Source: Oscillospiraceae bacterium
GTDB lineage: Bacteria; Bacillota; Clostridia; Oscillospirales; Ruminococcaceae
Assembly (NCBI GenBank): GCA_017472375.1
Contig: JAFUQL010000273.1
Coordinates: forward strand, 1-8,226
Length of the DNA: 8,226 nt
Direction of reading: 5' to 3'
The notes beneath the pieces were generated by a model that worked only from the letters and a program-made list of their open reading frames with translations, searched no databases and was not told where the DNA came from. Each line of letters starts with the position of its first letter. The first letter of the stretch is position 1. Below, piece after piece: positions 1 to 5,967 of this stretch. The translations under genes and the position numbers were made by a program.

Positions 1-65
1 AAGCGCAAGGCCCCAAAAGGTCATGCATCAGCATGAGCTTTTCTGACCCCTGCCAGCCCAACCAA
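1..65. other. Left edge, probable 3' end of an upstream unit
   Basis: These bases precede a strong plus-strand terminator, so a plus-strand gene probably ends here or just outside the window. Two plus frames could supply its C-terminus: frame 1 stops with TGA at 34-36 (tail KRKAPKGHASA) and frame 2 with TGA at 44-46 (tail ending MHQHELF). Nothing in so short a piece identifies the product or shows which frame is real. No tRNA-like folding or T-loop sequence is visible. Confidence 0.3.
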
Positions 66-106
66 AACAAGCCTGCACCCCGAAGGGGTGCGGGCTTGTT
101 TTTTTT
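66..106 (+). terminator. Intrinsic terminator of the upstream unit
   Basis: A 16-bp stem (66-81 with 85-100, one G-T wobble) has a 3-nt GAA loop and is followed directly by a run of six T. It can extend by two A-T pairs into the flanks. It insulates the next gene from upstream transcription. Confidence 0.93.
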
Positions 107-168
107 CGAAGCGGGCATTTAGAAGTGATCGGTAATCGTGAAAAGTGAATAAGTGCGACATCGGTTTC

Positions 169-206
169 CCGGACGATTGTTCCGGAGTGTGCTTATGTGT
201 TACAAT
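169..206 (+). promoter_or_regulatory. Extended -10 promoter with overlapping inverted repeat
   Basis: TACAAT at 201-206 is preceded by TG at 198-199, forming an extended -10 element. A weak TTGTTC sits at 177-182, 18 bp upstream. Transcription would start near 213, about 30 nt before the start codon. An inverted repeat CCGGA-N7-TCCGG (169-173 and 181-185) overlaps the -35 position and could be an operator, but the half-sites are short. Confidence 0.65.
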
Positions 207-243
207 AGCTAAAACAGGCCAGATGTGCGAGGGAGGAACTGCA

Positions 244-753
244 ATGCGACGCAAAGACAGAGAAGTGAGGGACAAGGGCGAGATCTTCGACATTCTGTAC
301 CGCTGTGATACGGTCAGGGTCGCGATGCACGGCGAAGGATACCCCTATGTGGTCACCGAATCCTTCGGGATGGAGGTGGTGGAGGGCCGGGCCATCCTCT
401 ATTTTCACTGCGCGCAGCAGGGGATGAAGCTGGAACTGCTGGATAAGGATCCCCATGTCTGCGTTGAGGGGGATCTTTTTCTCGGCATTGAAAAAACACC
501 GCATGGGATCACCGCCCGCTATGAGAGCGTGGTCGGTTTTGGAACGTGCTGCTTTGTTACGGATGCGGCAGAGGTCCGGCATGGGCTGGAGCTGCTGACC
601 GGGCACTACGGCTTCTCTGATTATCCGCTCGACCGCTGTGCCGGCATCGACCATTTGCGGATCGGAAAGATCGTTCTCGAAGAGATCACCGGGAAGCGAA
701 ACCTTCCGGGCAGCATGACACCTGCGGACCGGGCTTCCCAGGAGCGAAAATAA
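244..753 (+). CDS. NimA-like pyridoxamine 5'-phosphate oxidase-family flavoprotein
   Basis: This 169-residue protein belongs to the split-barrel flavin-binding family that includes NimA, the 5-nitroimidazole reductase. Its layout matches small Clostridial members: an N-terminal MRRKDREV segment, the strand GYPYVVTESFGME (residues 32-44), ILYFHCAQQGMKLELL (51-66) and then a VCVEGD strand. Homologs bind FMN or a related flavin and probably act as cytosolic reductases, but most have no proven substrate, so nitroimidazole resistance should not be assumed. I chose ATG 244 because GGGAGG lies 7 nt upstream (231-236) and the promoter at 201-206 would leave a farther upstream start at 145 untranscribed. 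The gene stands alone between two terminators. Its base composition looks slightly less GC-rich than its neighbours, a weak hint of separate origin. Confidence 0.85.
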   Translation: MRRKDREVRDKGEIFDILYRCDTVRVAMHGEGYPYVVTESFGMEVVEGRAILYFHCAQQGMKLELLDKDPHVCVEGDLFLGIEKTPHGITARYESVVGFGTCCFVTDAAEVRHGLELLTGHYGFSDYPLDRCAGIDHLRIGKIVLEEITGKRNLPGSMTPADRASQERK

Positions 754-804
754 ACGCGTTCGGGTTTGACAGCGGACGCCCCGGTCACCGCTTCTGTTTA
801 CAGC

Positions 805-850
805 AAACACCCCCTGTGCAGTTTTGTTCCTGCACAGGGGGTGTTTTTGT
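805..850 (+). terminator. Strong terminator after the NimA-like gene, possibly shared
   Basis: A perfect 16-bp stem (805-820 with 831-846) with a 10-nt loop runs into a T-rich tail (843-848 is mostly T). It ends the plus-strand gene. The convergent Fe-S operon has no other clear terminator. On the reverse strand the same hairpin is followed by only three T, so it may stop that transcript less well. Confidence 0.9.
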
Positions 851-898
851 CTGTATTGCTGCGGCGAATGGCCGCTGTTTGTCGGTTGGAGCCCGGCC

Positions 899-1825
899 TT
901 ATGCCTCCAGGAAGCCCTGAATGATCCGCTGTTCCGCTTCCTCTTCGGTGAGGCCCAGGGTGCGCAGCTTGATGATCTGCTCGCCGGCGATCTTGCCGAT
1001 GGCCGCCTCGTGGATCAGCGCCGCGTCGATGTGACCGGCATACAGTTCAGGGGCTGCATTCACCCGGCCGCCATCCACCAGAATGGCATCGCACTCGGAG
1101 TGGCCGGTGCAGCGGCAGTTGCCCCGGATCACCGAGTGGTAATCCTGCCAGGACCGGCCCTTGGCCACCGAGCGGCTCACCAGATCCACCGCCGAGTCGT
1201 CGCCGTTCATCTCCACTGCGAAGTCGCTCACCGCCTGCTCGTCACCGTCGGTCATCAGCCGCTCGTGGATGATGAGCTTCGCCCGGGCACCCACCTTGGC
1301 GCGGGTCTTGCGGGTGGTGCTGTCCACGCCGCCGATCTGCAGGGTGTCCATCTCCAGCACCGCGCCCTCATCCAGTTCGATGTCGGTGATGGGGTCGATG
1401 CGCTTTTTGCCCGCACCGCCGCCGGTGCCGATGTGCTTTTCCTTGTACACCACGTGGGCACCTGCGCCCACGAAGAACCGATGCACACCGTTGTGCCGTG
1501 CCTCGCCCTCGTCGTCGGTGTGTACGCCGCAGCCCGCCACCACGATCACGTCCGCGCCCGGCTCGATAAAGAAATCGTTGTACACCAGGTCGTCCACGCC
1601 GCCCTTGGTCACACAGGCAGGGATGTAGACCGTCTCGCCCTGTGCTGCGGCCTTGATGCGGATGACCAGACCGGGGGCATCCGGCTTGTTCTCGATGGAG
1701 ATGTTGGGGGAGGACTGCCGCCCCGCGCACTGACCATTTTCCCGAATGTTGTATGCGCCCTTGAAGCTCACGCCGCCGGACCAGTCGGCCACCACGCCCA
1801 GAAGCTGTTCGGTGATGCTGTTCAT
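899..1825 (-). CDS. SufB/SufD-family Fe-S cluster scaffold of a minimal SUF-like (SMS) system
   Basis: This 308-residue protein is a short SufB/D-type scaffold, the partner of the adjacent ATPase in building Fe-S clusters in the cytosol. Family features are the AGCGVH segment (97-102), the glycine-rich KEKHIGTGGGAGKKRIDP stretch (128-145) and the C-terminal HEAAIGKI (272-279), the counterpart of the HEA(S/T)xSKI box of SufB. It lacks the long N-terminal region of classical SufB, as in two-gene systems of anaerobes. Six cysteines are present (33, 71, 99, 237, 239, 245). By my alignment the position of the catalytic Cys near the SufB C-terminus is Gly here (GGRVNAAP, 252-259). The ATG overlaps the ATPase stop codon (ATGA), so translation is probably coupled. 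An AAAGGG lies about 9 nt upstream. Confidence 0.9.
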   Translation of the reverse strand: MNSITEQLLGVVADWSGGVSFKGAYNIRENGQCAGRQSSPNISIENKPDAPGLVIRIKAAAQGETVYIPACVTKGGVDDLVYNDFFIEPGADVIVVAGCGVHTDDEGEARHNGVHRFFVGAGAHVVYKEKHIGTGGGAGKKRIDPITDIELDEGAVLEMDTLQIGGVDSTTRKTRAKVGARAKLIIHERLMTDGDEQAVSDFAVEMNGDDSAVDLVSRSVAKGRSWQDYHSVIRGNCRCTGHSECDAILVDGGRVNAAPELYAGHIDAALIHEAAIGKIAGEQIIKLRTLGLTEEEAEQRIIQGFLEA

Positions 1826-2559
1826 TCGATGCCACCCTTTCCGGCCTTGCCCATGGGGCAGCGGGCCATCTTTTCCTCGCTCATGAGCTGGGGCAGCACC
1901 ATCACGCGGCTGCCCGCGGTGCGCACCACGCCGTCCGCAATGACGATGATGTGGTCGGCGATCTCCAGAATGCGCTCCTGATGGGAGATGATCAGCATCG
2001 AGTCGCCCCGCTGATGCTTGATGGACTCAAAGGCATCGATCAGGCAGGAGAAGCTCCACAGGTCGATGCCCGCCTCCGGCTCATCAAAAATGAGCACCCG
2101 GGCATCCCGCCGTGCCAGCACGGTGGCGATCTCGATGCGCTTGCTCTCGCCGCCGGACAGGCTGGCATCCACCGCCCGGTCGATGTACTCCTGGGCGCAC
2201 AGGCCCACCTTGCCCAGCAGGTCGCAGACCTCGTCGTCGGTCAGGGCCTTGCGGGCGGCCAGCTCCAGCAGGTCGCGCACGGTCAGCCCCTTGAAGCGCA
2301 CCGGCTGCTGAAAGGCATAGCCGATGCCGCCCAGCGCCCGGCGGGTGATGTCCCAGCCGGTGATGTCCTCGCCGTCCAGCAGGATGCTGCCGGCGGTGGG
2401 GGTCTCCAGGCCGGCGATGATCTTGGCCAGGCTGGACTTGCCCGCACCGTTGGGGCCGGTGATGACGGTCAGCTTGCCGTCGGGGATCTTCAGAGATACA
2501 TCCTTGAGAATGATCTCGCCGCCCGGCACAGACCATGAAATGTGATTCAGTTCCAGCAT
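1822..2559 (-). CDS. sufC: SufC-type ATPase of a minimal SUF-like (SMS) Fe-S assembly system
   Basis: This 245-residue soluble ABC ATPase powers conformational change of the scaffold during Fe-S assembly and is not a transporter. Visible motifs are Walker A GPNGAGKS (35-42), a Q-loop at Gln84/85, the signature LSGGES (134-139), Walker B VLIFDEPEAGID (155-166) and the switch His193 in ISHQE. The KRIE after the signature and the PEAGID D-loop are typical of SufC rather than import ATPases. The frame can be extended to GTG 2631, but the consensus promoter at 2633-2662 puts that codon before the likely transcription start. ATG 2559 has GAGG 8 nt upstream, so I start there. It is the first gene of a two-gene operon. 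No cysteine desulfurase or SufU is in the window. Confidence 0.93.
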   Translation of the reverse strand: MLELNHISWSVPGGEIILKDVSLKIPDGKLTVITGPNGAGKSSLAKIIAGLETPTAGSILLDGEDITGWDITRRALGGIGYAFQQPVRFKGLTVRDLLELAARKALTDDEVCDLLGKVGLCAQEYIDRAVDASLSGGESKRIEIATVLARRDARVLIFDEPEAGIDLWSFSCLIDAFESIKHQRGDSMLIISHQERILEIADHIIVIADGVVRTAGSRVMVLPQLMSEEKMARCPMGKAGKGGIE

Positions 2560-2632
2560 AAATGCTGCCTCGCTTTCCGCTGCGGCGGCCGTTTTTACCC
2601 CATGCAGAGGGCACGCCGCCGGATACTTCACA

Positions 2633-2662
2633 ATTATAGTATGGTTTGGGGGATGCTGTCAA
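2633..2662 (-). promoter_or_regulatory. Consensus sigma-A promoter of the Fe-S operon
   Basis: Read on the reverse strand, TTGACA (2657-2662) and TATAAT (2633-2638) are separated by 18 bp, both perfect hexamers. Transcription would start near 2626, giving a leader of about 67 nt. I see no obvious operator or riboswitch in that leader, so strong constitutive expression is plausible. Confidence 0.88.
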
Positions 2663-2682
2663 TTTGTGGCGGCGGCGAGGAC

Positions 2683-2714
2683 AAAAAGAGCGGGTGCGCA
2701 AAGCGCACCCGCTC
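2683..2714 (-). terminator. Intrinsic terminator of the thiT-like gene
   Basis: A perfect 12-bp GC-rich stem (2688-2699 with 2703-2714) with a 3-nt loop is followed on the reverse strand by five T (2683-2687). It starts 4 nt after the stop codon of the thiamine transporter gene and lies upstream of the Fe-S operon promoter, so the two reverse-strand units are separate. Confidence 0.94.
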
Positions 2715-2718
2715 AGGT

Positions 2719-3369
2719 TCAGTTCTGTTTTTCCACCAGGTGGGGCACCTTGGCCGCCATCAGGGCGGCAAGGGCGGTCAGCAGCATCTCGGGCACCATG
2801 AACATTCCGTTGTACACGATGGAGTACACCCAGCCCAGCGCTGTGGGGCTCAGCTGCGCCACCAGTGCACCGCCCCAGGCGGGGAAGCCCTCCTGGGTGA
2901 AGAACCACTCGGCCCAGCCGGCGAACAGAATGTACCCGGACAGGATGTGGGACAGGTACCGCCCGCCCAGCGCCACCAGGCTGCCCAGCATCAGGGAAAC
3001 GCCCCGGTTCGCCACCTTGTCCCGGAACACGCCGCCCAGGCCCAGCAGGGTGTAGGCCAGCACATAGTCCAGCAGGCACATGGCCAGCGCCTTGACCAGC
3101 ATGGCCTCATCGCCGAAGTAGCCCGGCTGGAAGGCCGCCGTCACCGTGCTTGCGCCCAGCGCCATCTGCACCAGCGAGTAGCCGAAGCCGGCGGTCAGGC
3201 CCCAGCGCACCCCGTGGCGGTAGGAGATCAGCACGATGGGCAGCATGCTCACCGCGGTGAGCTGCCCGCCAAAGGGCATGGGCGGGATGATCATGCGCCC
3301 CACCAGCTCCAGCACCACGGCCAGTGCGATCAGCATCGCGCTCTCGGTCAGTCGTTTCGTCTTGTTCAT
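2719..3369 (-). CDS. thiT: ThiT-like thiamine-specific S component of an ECF transporter
   Basis: This 216-residue, very hydrophobic membrane protein matches ThiT along its length: GGQLTAVSMLPI (34-45), LLDYVLAYTLLGLGGVFR (99-116), RYLSHILSGYILFAGW (137-152) and YSIVYNG (182-188). These cover positions equivalent to the thiamine-binding residues of Lactococcus ThiT: an acidic residue (Asp101, Glu there), His141, Trp152, Tyr182 and Asn187. Five or six membrane segments are expected. It captures thiamine and relies on a shared ECF module (two ATPases and EcfT) that is not in this window. ATG 3369 has GGAGG 8 nt upstream; a farther start at 3420 would lie inside the leader terminator. The TPP riboswitch upstream independently supports the substrate. 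Confidence 0.93.
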   Translation of the reverse strand: MNKTKRLTESAMLIALAVVLELVGRMIIPPMPFGGQLTAVSMLPIVLISYRHGVRWGLTAGFGYSLVQMALGASTVTAAFQPGYFGDEAMLVKALAMCLLDYVLAYTLLGLGGVFRDKVANRGVSLMLGSLVALGGRYLSHILSGYILFAGWAEWFFTQEGFPAWGGALVAQLSPTALGWVYSIVYNGMFMVPEMLLTALAALMAAKVPHLVEKQN

Positions 3370-3372
3370 TTC

Positions 3373-3443
3373 GGATACCTCCACAAAAAAATAATCGCAT
3401 TGCAGTCCGTCTGGGTGCAATGCGATACGAAAGGTATCCCATC
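3373..3443 (-). promoter_or_regulatory. Expression platform between TPP aptamer and thiT start
   Basis: Three competing pairings are visible on the reverse strand. First, a terminator (listed separately). Second, a hairpin GATAC/GTATC (3434-3438 with 3424-3428, 5-nt loop) that continues past one mismatch with three more pairs, takes up the first arm of the terminator and could act as antiterminator. Third, a perfect 8-bp complement (3432-3439 with 3373-3380) that encloses the terminator and covers three of the five bases of the GGAGG at 3378-3382. The antiterminator and the outer helix cannot form together. The roles are inferred from base pairing only. Confidence 0.6.
3385..3426 (-). terminator. 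Riboswitch-linked leader terminator
   Basis: A perfect 11-bp stem (3394-3404 with 3416-3426) with an 11-nt loop is followed on the reverse strand by TA and seven T (3385-3391). It lies between the TPP aptamer and the thiT Shine-Dalgarno, where premature termination would be expected when TPP is abundant. Confidence 0.93.
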
Positions 3444-3548
3444 AAGCATCTTTCCCTCCGACGGTACTAACCGTATCAGGTTCACGGGTCAGGACTACCA
3501 AGTCCAATCTCAGCCGGATGCATCCGGCCCCCCGAAGACTTCTTGCTT
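3444..3548 (-). ncRNA. TPP riboswitch (THI element) aptamer
   Basis: On the reverse strand the conserved TPP-aptamer core is clear: CTGAGA (3508-3513), GACCC then GAACCTGAT (3475-3483), and GGTTAGTACC followed by GGAGGGA. The ends close into P1 with AAGCA/TGCTT (3544-3548 with 3444-3448) and TCTT/AAGA, around a small bulge. An extra GGACT-TGGT-AGTCC hairpin follows CTGAGA. The aptamer senses thiamine pyrophosphate and represses the downstream thiamine uptake gene when the cofactor is plentiful. Confidence 0.97.
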
Positions 3549-3560
3549 CGCGATGGTTTC

Positions 3561-3588
3561 ATTATACTCCGCCGTGCCGGTTCGTCAA
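3561..3588 (-). promoter_or_regulatory. Promoter of the thiT riboswitch transcript
   Basis: On the reverse strand TTGACG (3583-3588) and a perfect TATAAT (3561-3566) are 16 bp apart. The start near 3554 lies just before the P1 stem of the aptamer, as expected. Confidence 0.85.
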
Positions 3589-3667
3589 GTATTTTTTCAC
3601 CGCCCTGCCCTTCAAGTGTGAAGAACTCTTAATTCCCGCGCCGGGCCGCGAGCGGGGTGGCGCTTCG

Positions 3668-3676
3668 TGCTATAAT
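3668..3676 (+). promoter_or_regulatory. Extended -10 promoter of the two-component operon
   Basis: TATAAT at 3671-3676 is preceded by TG at 3668-3669. No recognisable -35 hexamer lies at the right distance, where the sequence is a GC-rich CGCG repeat. An extended -10 promoter, or one helped by an activator such as the encoded regulator, is plausible. Transcription would start near 3683, about 38 nt before the start codon. Confidence 0.75.
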
Positions 3677-3720
3677 GGTACAACAGACCGCCCACACCCA
3701 TCCGCCGAAAGGAGCACGCC

Positions 3721-4422
3721 ATGGAACCCATCCCTCAGACCATCTTGATCGCCGACGACGAAGCCGAGATCCGGCAGGTGCTGCGGGTCTTTCTGGAAGG
3801 GGAGGGCTACCGCATCCTCGAAGCGGCCGACGGCCCTGCCGCCGTGGAGCTGGCTGCCCAGGGGCCTGACCTGATCCTGCTGGACGTGATGATGCCCGGC
3901 TTTGACGGGGTGGAGGCCTGCCGCCGCATCCGGCAGAGCTCCACCGCGCCCATCCTGTTTTTGACCGCCCGCAGCACCGATGCGGACAAGCTGGCCGGAT
4001 TTTCCGCCGGCGGAGACGACTATCTGGCAAAGCCCTTTACCTGCACCGAGCTGCTCAGCCGGGTGCGGGCGCTGCTGCGGCGGTACTGCGTGTATGGCGG
4101 CAAGGCCGGGGCGGGGGCGCGGCAGGCACTGCAGGTGGGGCCCATCGCCATCGACACCGAGAGCGGGCAGGTGACCCGCGAGGGTGTGCCCGTGGCCCTC
4201 ACCGACCTGGAATACCGCATCCTGCTCCTGCTGGCATCCAACCGGCGGCAGGTGTTCCCGGCACAGGCCATCTACGAGCAGGTGTGGGGCGAGCCATATT
4301 TGTACTCCTCGGGCAACACCATCATGGTGCACATCCGCAACCTGCGCCGCAAACTGGAGGATGACCCCCAGAACCCGAAGATCATCAAAAATGTGTGGGG
4401 AAAGGGGTACCGCATTGAGTAA
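3721..4422 (+). CDS. OmpR/PhoB-family response regulator
   Basis: This 233-residue cytosolic DNA-binding regulator has a complete receiver domain (about 6-119): the acidic pair Asp12/Asp13, phospho-acceptor Asp55 in LLDVMMPG, Thr82 in LTAR, the switch Tyr101 and Lys104 in YLAKPF. A winged-helix DNA-binding domain of the OmpR type follows (about 136-233), with LTDLEYRILLLLASN, the recognition region TIMVHIRNLRRKLEDD and the closing wing VWGKGYRIE. All residues needed for phosphotransfer are present. ATG 3721 is preceded by AAAGGAG at about 7 nt. It overlaps the kinase gene by 8 bp, so the two form one operon. The target genes and signal cannot be read from the sequence; the divergent thiT has its own riboswitch. 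Confidence 0.95.
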   Translation: MEPIPQTILIADDEAEIRQVLRVFLEGEGYRILEAADGPAAVELAAQGPDLILLDVMMPGFDGVEACRRIRQSSTAPILFLTARSTDADKLAGFSAGGDDYLAKPFTCTELLSRVRALLRRYCVYGGKAGAGARQALQVGPIAIDTESGQVTREGVPVALTDLEYRILLLLASNRRQVFPAQAIYEQVWGEPYLYSSGNTIMVHIRNLRRKLEDDPQNPKIIKNVWGKGYRIE

Positions 4423-5770
4423 AAAACGCTTTAAGACATTGCACTTCACCCAGACGTTGGGGTTCAAGCTGCTGGCGGTGCTGGCGCTGGCCCTGCTGCT
4501 GGCGGTGATCACCTACCGGGTGGCATTGGACCTGAGCTATGGGCAGTTCGACCGCATCTGCTTCGAGGAGGAATTTCAGGACCGGCAGAACCGCCACACC
4601 CTGGAGGCGCTGCAGCAATTTGTAACGGACAACCGCCTCACCGCCGAGGACATGGATACGCTGGGCGCCTGGGTGACCCAGCGGGGCCGGGTGTTTCTGG
4701 TGATCTTCCGGGGCGGGCTGGTGCTGTACGATTCCAGCGGCAGCACGGTGAGCGGCCAGCTGGCGGTGGCCTACGGTGACAAGGGCACTGCACTGGGTGA
4801 GGAGGCGGTGGAGCTGTGGAACCCCGCCTACGACCTGCAGCTTGCCGACGGCCCCACCCGGGTGTGGATGCACGACTACAGCTACGAGCAGTATTACACG
4901 GTGGCCTACACCGCGGCGCTGGCGGCGGGCACACTGGTGTTTCTGGCGGTGTTCCTGCTGGCTATCCGGGAAAAGACCCGCTACATCCACCTGCTGGAGC
5001 AGCAGCTTGCCTTTTTGGAGGGCGGCGCGCTGGATCATCCCATCACAGTGCGGGGCAGCGATGAGCTGGGCCGGCTGGCCGGCCAGATCGAGGCCATGCG
5101 CCGCAGCATCCGTCAGCGGCAGGCCGGCGAGGCGGCTGCCCGTGCGGCCAATCAGGAACTGATCACCGCCATGAGCCACGACCTGCGCACCCCGCTCACC
5201 GCGCTGATGGGATATCTGGACATTCTCAGCGCGGGTCGCTGCCCGGAGGAGGAGCGGGCGATGTATCTGGAGGCCAGCCGCCGCAAGGCCTACCAGCTCA
5301 AGGAGCTGAGCGACAAGCTGTTCCAGTTTTTCCTGGTGTATGGTCAGCAGGACGAGCTGCAGGATGAACCGGTGGACTGCGGTGAACTGCTGATGCAGAC
5401 ACTGGAGGAGGGGCTGCTGGCCCTGGAGGGCGAGGGCTTCACGGTGGAGCGCCGCACCCCTGACCCGGCCTGCCGGCTGTGCGTGGATGTGAGCCTGATA
5501 CGCCGGCTGTTCGACAATCTGATCTCCAACCTGAGCAAATACGCCGACCCCGCCCGCCCGCTGCAGCTGAGCTGGCGGCAGAAGGACGGTTGGTTTGAGC
5601 TGACGTTAGCCAACCATATGCGCCCGGGCCCCCGGGCCGAGAGCACCGCTCTGGGGCTCAAGACCTGTGAGCGGATCGCCTCCATCCACGGCGGCGCGTT
5701 TGCGGCAGGGAAAGACGAAGCAGGGGAGACCTTCACCGCTGTGCTGCAATTGCCCTGCGCGCCGCTGTGA
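4415..5770 (+). CDS. Membrane sensor histidine kinase, TTG start, atypical G1 box
   Basis: This 451-residue kinase pairs with the upstream regulator. Segments in order: a membrane helix (about 16-37), an extracytoplasmic sensor of about 125 residues (38-160), a second helix (about 161-184), a HAMP-like linker (185-240), the phospho-acceptor box SHDLRTPL with His255, and an ATPase domain with N box LFDNLISNL (Asn368, Asn372) and a TALGLKTCERIASIHGG end (411-427). The usual DxGxG of the G1 box is absent: the matching region reads LANHMRPGPRAES. Such loss is known in some Firmicute kinases and need not inactivate it. The start is TTG 4415, overlapping the regulator's stop in TTGAGTAA and preceded by AAAGGGG at 7 nt. 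The ATG candidates farther upstream lie inside the regulator. Confidence 0.92.
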   Translation: MSKKRFKTLHFTQTLGFKLLAVLALALLLAVITYRVALDLSYGQFDRICFEEEFQDRQNRHTLEALQQFVTDNRLTAEDMDTLGAWVTQRGRVFLVIFRGGLVLYDSSGSTVSGQLAVAYGDKGTALGEEAVELWNPAYDLQLADGPTRVWMHDYSYEQYYTVAYTAALAAGTLVFLAVFLLAIREKTRYIHLLEQQLAFLEGGALDHPITVRGSDELGRLAGQIEAMRRSIRQRQAGEAAARAANQELITAMSHDLRTPLTALMGYLDILSAGRCPEEERAMYLEASRRKAYQLKELSDKLFQFFLVYGQQDELQDEPVDCGELLMQTLEEGLLALEGEGFTVERRTPDPACRLCVDVSLIRRLFDNLISNLSKYADPARPLQLSWRQKDGWFELTLANHMRPGPRAESTALGLKTCERIASIHGGAFAAGKDEAGETFTAVLQLPCAPL

Positions 5771-5846
5771 GGGGGAGGTTGCTGTGTTTCCCGCGATGTT
5801 ACGGTAAAAGCAACGCAAAAACCTCCGGGCCCAAAACCTCCACCCA
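5771..5846 (+). other. Spacer after the kinase, no clear terminator
   Basis: No GC hairpin with a T run follows the kinase. GGAGGTT (5774-5780) is complementary to two copies of AACCTCC (5820-5826 and 5835-5841), giving two alternative 7-bp pairings of unknown use. Read-through into the next unit is possible. Confidence 0.4.
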
Positions 5847-5875
5847 TTGCCCCTGCGCCCGCCCCGTGCTACAAT
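5847..5875 (+). promoter_or_regulatory. Extended -10 promoter of the 403-residue protein/DUF2500 unit
   Basis: TTGCCC (5847-5852) lies 17 bp before TACAAT (5870-5875), which carries TG at 5867-5868. The predicted start near 5882 leaves a leader of about 85 nt. Confidence 0.72.
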
Positions 5876-5922
5876 AAGACCACCCAAGCGATTCCCTCTG
5901 TAAAAAGATCCCCCACGGGCGG

Positions 5923-5949
5923 TGCGCGCGGCCCTCAACACCGCGCGCA
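5923..5949 (+). promoter_or_regulatory. GC-only hairpin in the 5' leader
   Basis: TGCGCGCGG (5923-5931) and CCGCGCGCA (5941-5949) form a perfect 9-bp stem with a 9-nt loop, ending 3 nt before the AAGGA at 5953-5957. There is no T run, so it is not an intrinsic terminator. It could affect translation initiation or mRNA stability. This is inference from pairing. Confidence 0.5.
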
Positions 5950-5967
5950 GAAAAGGATACAACGACC

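Noticed and set aside
193..810. Reverse-strand open frame of 205 codons
   Set aside because: It is antisense to the NimA-like gene and begins inside a terminator hairpin.
824..1981. Plus-strand open frame of 385 codons
   Set aside because: It is antisense to the Fe-S scaffold and ATPase genes, starts inside a terminator and encodes an Ala/His/Val-rich sequence with no family features. High GC makes such shadows long.
2560..2631. 24-codon N-terminal extension of sufC from GTG 2631
   Set aside because: The consensus promoter's -10 ends 2 nt before this codon, so it precedes the expected transcription start; the extension has no similarity to SufC.
2084..3079. Reverse-strand open frame of 331 codons
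   Set aside because: It overlaps sufC and thiT in another frame, crosses a terminator and a promoter, and is low-complexity Arg/Gly/Pro.
2542..3621. Plus-strand open frame of 359 codons
   Set aside because: It is antisense to thiT and the TPP riboswitch, and is Gln/His-rich without recognisable domains.
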